The notes beneath the pieces were generated by a model, which worked only from the letters and a program-made list of their open reading frames with translations, searched no databases and was not told the origin of the DNA. The position numbers were made by a program, and so were the translations under genes. Below, piece by piece: positions 62,541 to 64,000 of a DNA stretch of 64,000 bases. The stretch comes from Vitellaria paradoxa (taxonomy: Eukaryota > Streptophyta > Magnoliopsida > Ericales > Sapotaceae), in contig CM034233.1 of the NCBI GenBank assembly GCA_019916065.1, positions 55,111,947 to 55,175,946 of the forward strand, written 5' to 3'. How positions within the stretch are numbered: position 1 is the stretch's first letter; each line of letters opens with the position of its first letter.

Positions 62541-64000
62541 GAATTAAACGACAAATTACACAAAATAAATTAATCATGCCAAATCAAAACATAAGGAGCT
62601 TCATATAGATAAAATTTGGGACCAGAAAAATCAAGAAATATATTAATAAATGAAAAAAATTTTCCAAGGCTTAATATTCACTTTAGTATGGGGAGTCCTA
62701 TTTTTTGGTTAAGCCGCAAAAGATAAAGTGTAATTACTCCTAAAATTTTGAGTTCGTATCTCACAAATTGAGATAACTAGTGGCATGAATTAGAGGTGGA
62801 ACTGGGTGAGCTCAATCTGAAATAAAAAAAAAAAACAAAAGAAAGAAAACGGGGGGAGGGCTTGGGTAATATTTTCGTAGAACCAAATTGACTATGGGCT
62901 AAAAATCTATAACCTGAATTTATTTGGTTGGTATAGCCCATTGGTACCTTTTCTTATATGAACGTCGTTGTCCATATTCTTATAGCCTTATTTCTTTCTA
63001 TATATTTGTCTTACTTATCAAATATGTAAACATATAGTTTCATTTTACATTATCAAAAAATAAATAAAACTGTAATTGTCTATATTTTTACATAACTTAC
63101 AAGGCAATGCGAACAAAAATATTACCCAGTAGGGGCAGGTGCTTTACTCTTGTGGGCTAGGCCTGATTAAGTGTCAAATCATTCAAATTTGTCCGAGTTA
63201 CATCCCTAGCAAGAATATTGACAAATAGATTGTGACACGTGGACATCTACCAGTAGAATTAGATATGTTGAAATTAAAAATAAAAAAATATTAATTTTTG
63301 ATAAGAATTCATTTTAAAAATTATCAAAAAAATATGAAAAGTTATGAACCTATCATTTTAAATAAAAACACCCACTAAGATTCACTCTAATTGTAAAATT
63401 GTCATTTAACATAGTTTGATAAATTTTGCTACCAAAATATTTTCAATAAAAAAATTTGAGAGAAACTTGAAATTTAAGGAGTTATTGCTATCATTTCAGA
63501 ACTTATAACATACTTAAATAACTGTCGCATGCATTCTTAATTTAACTACTATTAAAATAAAAGCTTTCTGGCACGAGTCCAGTACTCAATCTTAGAGTGT
63601 CGTGTCGGAATACATATTCTACGTGTATATATACACATGTATATGTATATCCTCATATTATGATAATAAATACTTCCTACCAGGAAACGAATTGAATGTA
63701 AGAAGAAAAACCATGCGTTGAAAGGCGAAGCATACTTGCTTGTGGGGCAGAAGACTTGTGGTCCGCCGAATTAAGTTTGAATATAAATTCTAGGAGGTGG
63801 ACTATACCTATATTTATAGACTAGTTAAAAACAAAAAAAGGACTAGAGCAATTCCAACGACGCGTGATCACGGAAGGACTCTAAGTTTCTGCATGCAGAA
63901 ACGCGTTTGTGGACTCTCGGAAGGTGTCCTAGTAGTTGAATTTGTACGTCAAGAATCTTAGTTGGAGTCAAATATTTTTGTAAAGATGAACCTATAAAAG
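62541..64000. other. Unit V spacer
   Basis: Collinear with 53130-54590 of unit IV, sharing its 12-bp deletion (about 63225). Palindrome intact at 63885-63902. No gene. Confidence 0.8.

Larger units (their letters stand above)
59623..64000. repeat. Tandem-array unit V, continuing past the window
   Basis: Only 59623-59679 and 62504-62540 of the LTR-like block remain, on either side of X. A deletion of about 1.7 kb joins TATGTATT to GAATTAAACG, then the spacer continues to the window end with its palindrome at 63885-63902. Confidence 0.88.

Noticed and set aside
13322..64000. Helitron rolling-circle tandem insertion as cause of the array
   Set aside because: I saw no 5' TC with a 3' hairpin plus CTRR at the unit junctions; not excluded, but unsupported.

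Overview
This window looks like gene-poor, AT-rich nuclear DNA from a flowering plant, probably a eudicot with a repeat-rich genome; I cannot name the species. Everything I can identify with confidence is transposable-element or repeat sequence. No intact host gene is supported: nearly all open frames are fragments of decayed gag-pol genes or chance frames in AT-rich repeats.

Left part (1-13.3 kb). Positions 1-4350 hold the internal part of a plus-strand Ty3/gypsy element, probably Tekay/Del-like. It starts inside the primer binding site, so the 5' LTR lies just upstream of the window. Positions 4351-6400 resemble the non-coding 3' part of another gypsy element, possibly Tat/Athila type. A minus-strand Ty1/copia element (6406-13239, target duplication CCAAC) interrupts it. 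That copia copy was itself hit, exactly between its primer binding site and its 5' LTR, by a 1.8-kb solo LTR (11233-13064).

Centre and right (13.3-64 kb). This is a head-to-tail array of five copies of a roughly 8.2-kb segment (units I-V, starting near 13322, 31289, in the deleted stretch before 43140, 51338 and 59623). Each full unit holds a 1.4-kb LTR-like block, about 2.8 kb of AT-rich spacer with a conserved 18-bp palindrome, a 2.45-kb non-autonomous CACTA-like transposon, an LTR fragment and a second CACTA-like fragment. The units were then modified separately. Unit I received a SIRE-like copia (14823-20598) with a hAT element inside its 3' LTR, a second hAT element (23454-25344), and about 2 kb containing a short SINE-like insertion. 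A long solo LTR ('X', 2.8 kb) sits at the same base in units III and V. A full-length copia element (35904-40631, duplication TTTAT) lies inside the X copy of unit III. Deletions removed 3.8 kb or more between units II and III and about 1.7 kb in unit V.

The array is the most unusual structure here. The units act as internal empty-site controls for nearly every insertion, so the order of events can be read: LTR block and CACTA, then amplification, X insertion, further duplication carrying X, and later copia, hAT and SINE-like insertions and deletions. Diagnostic variants group the units differently along their length, which suggests exchange between units.
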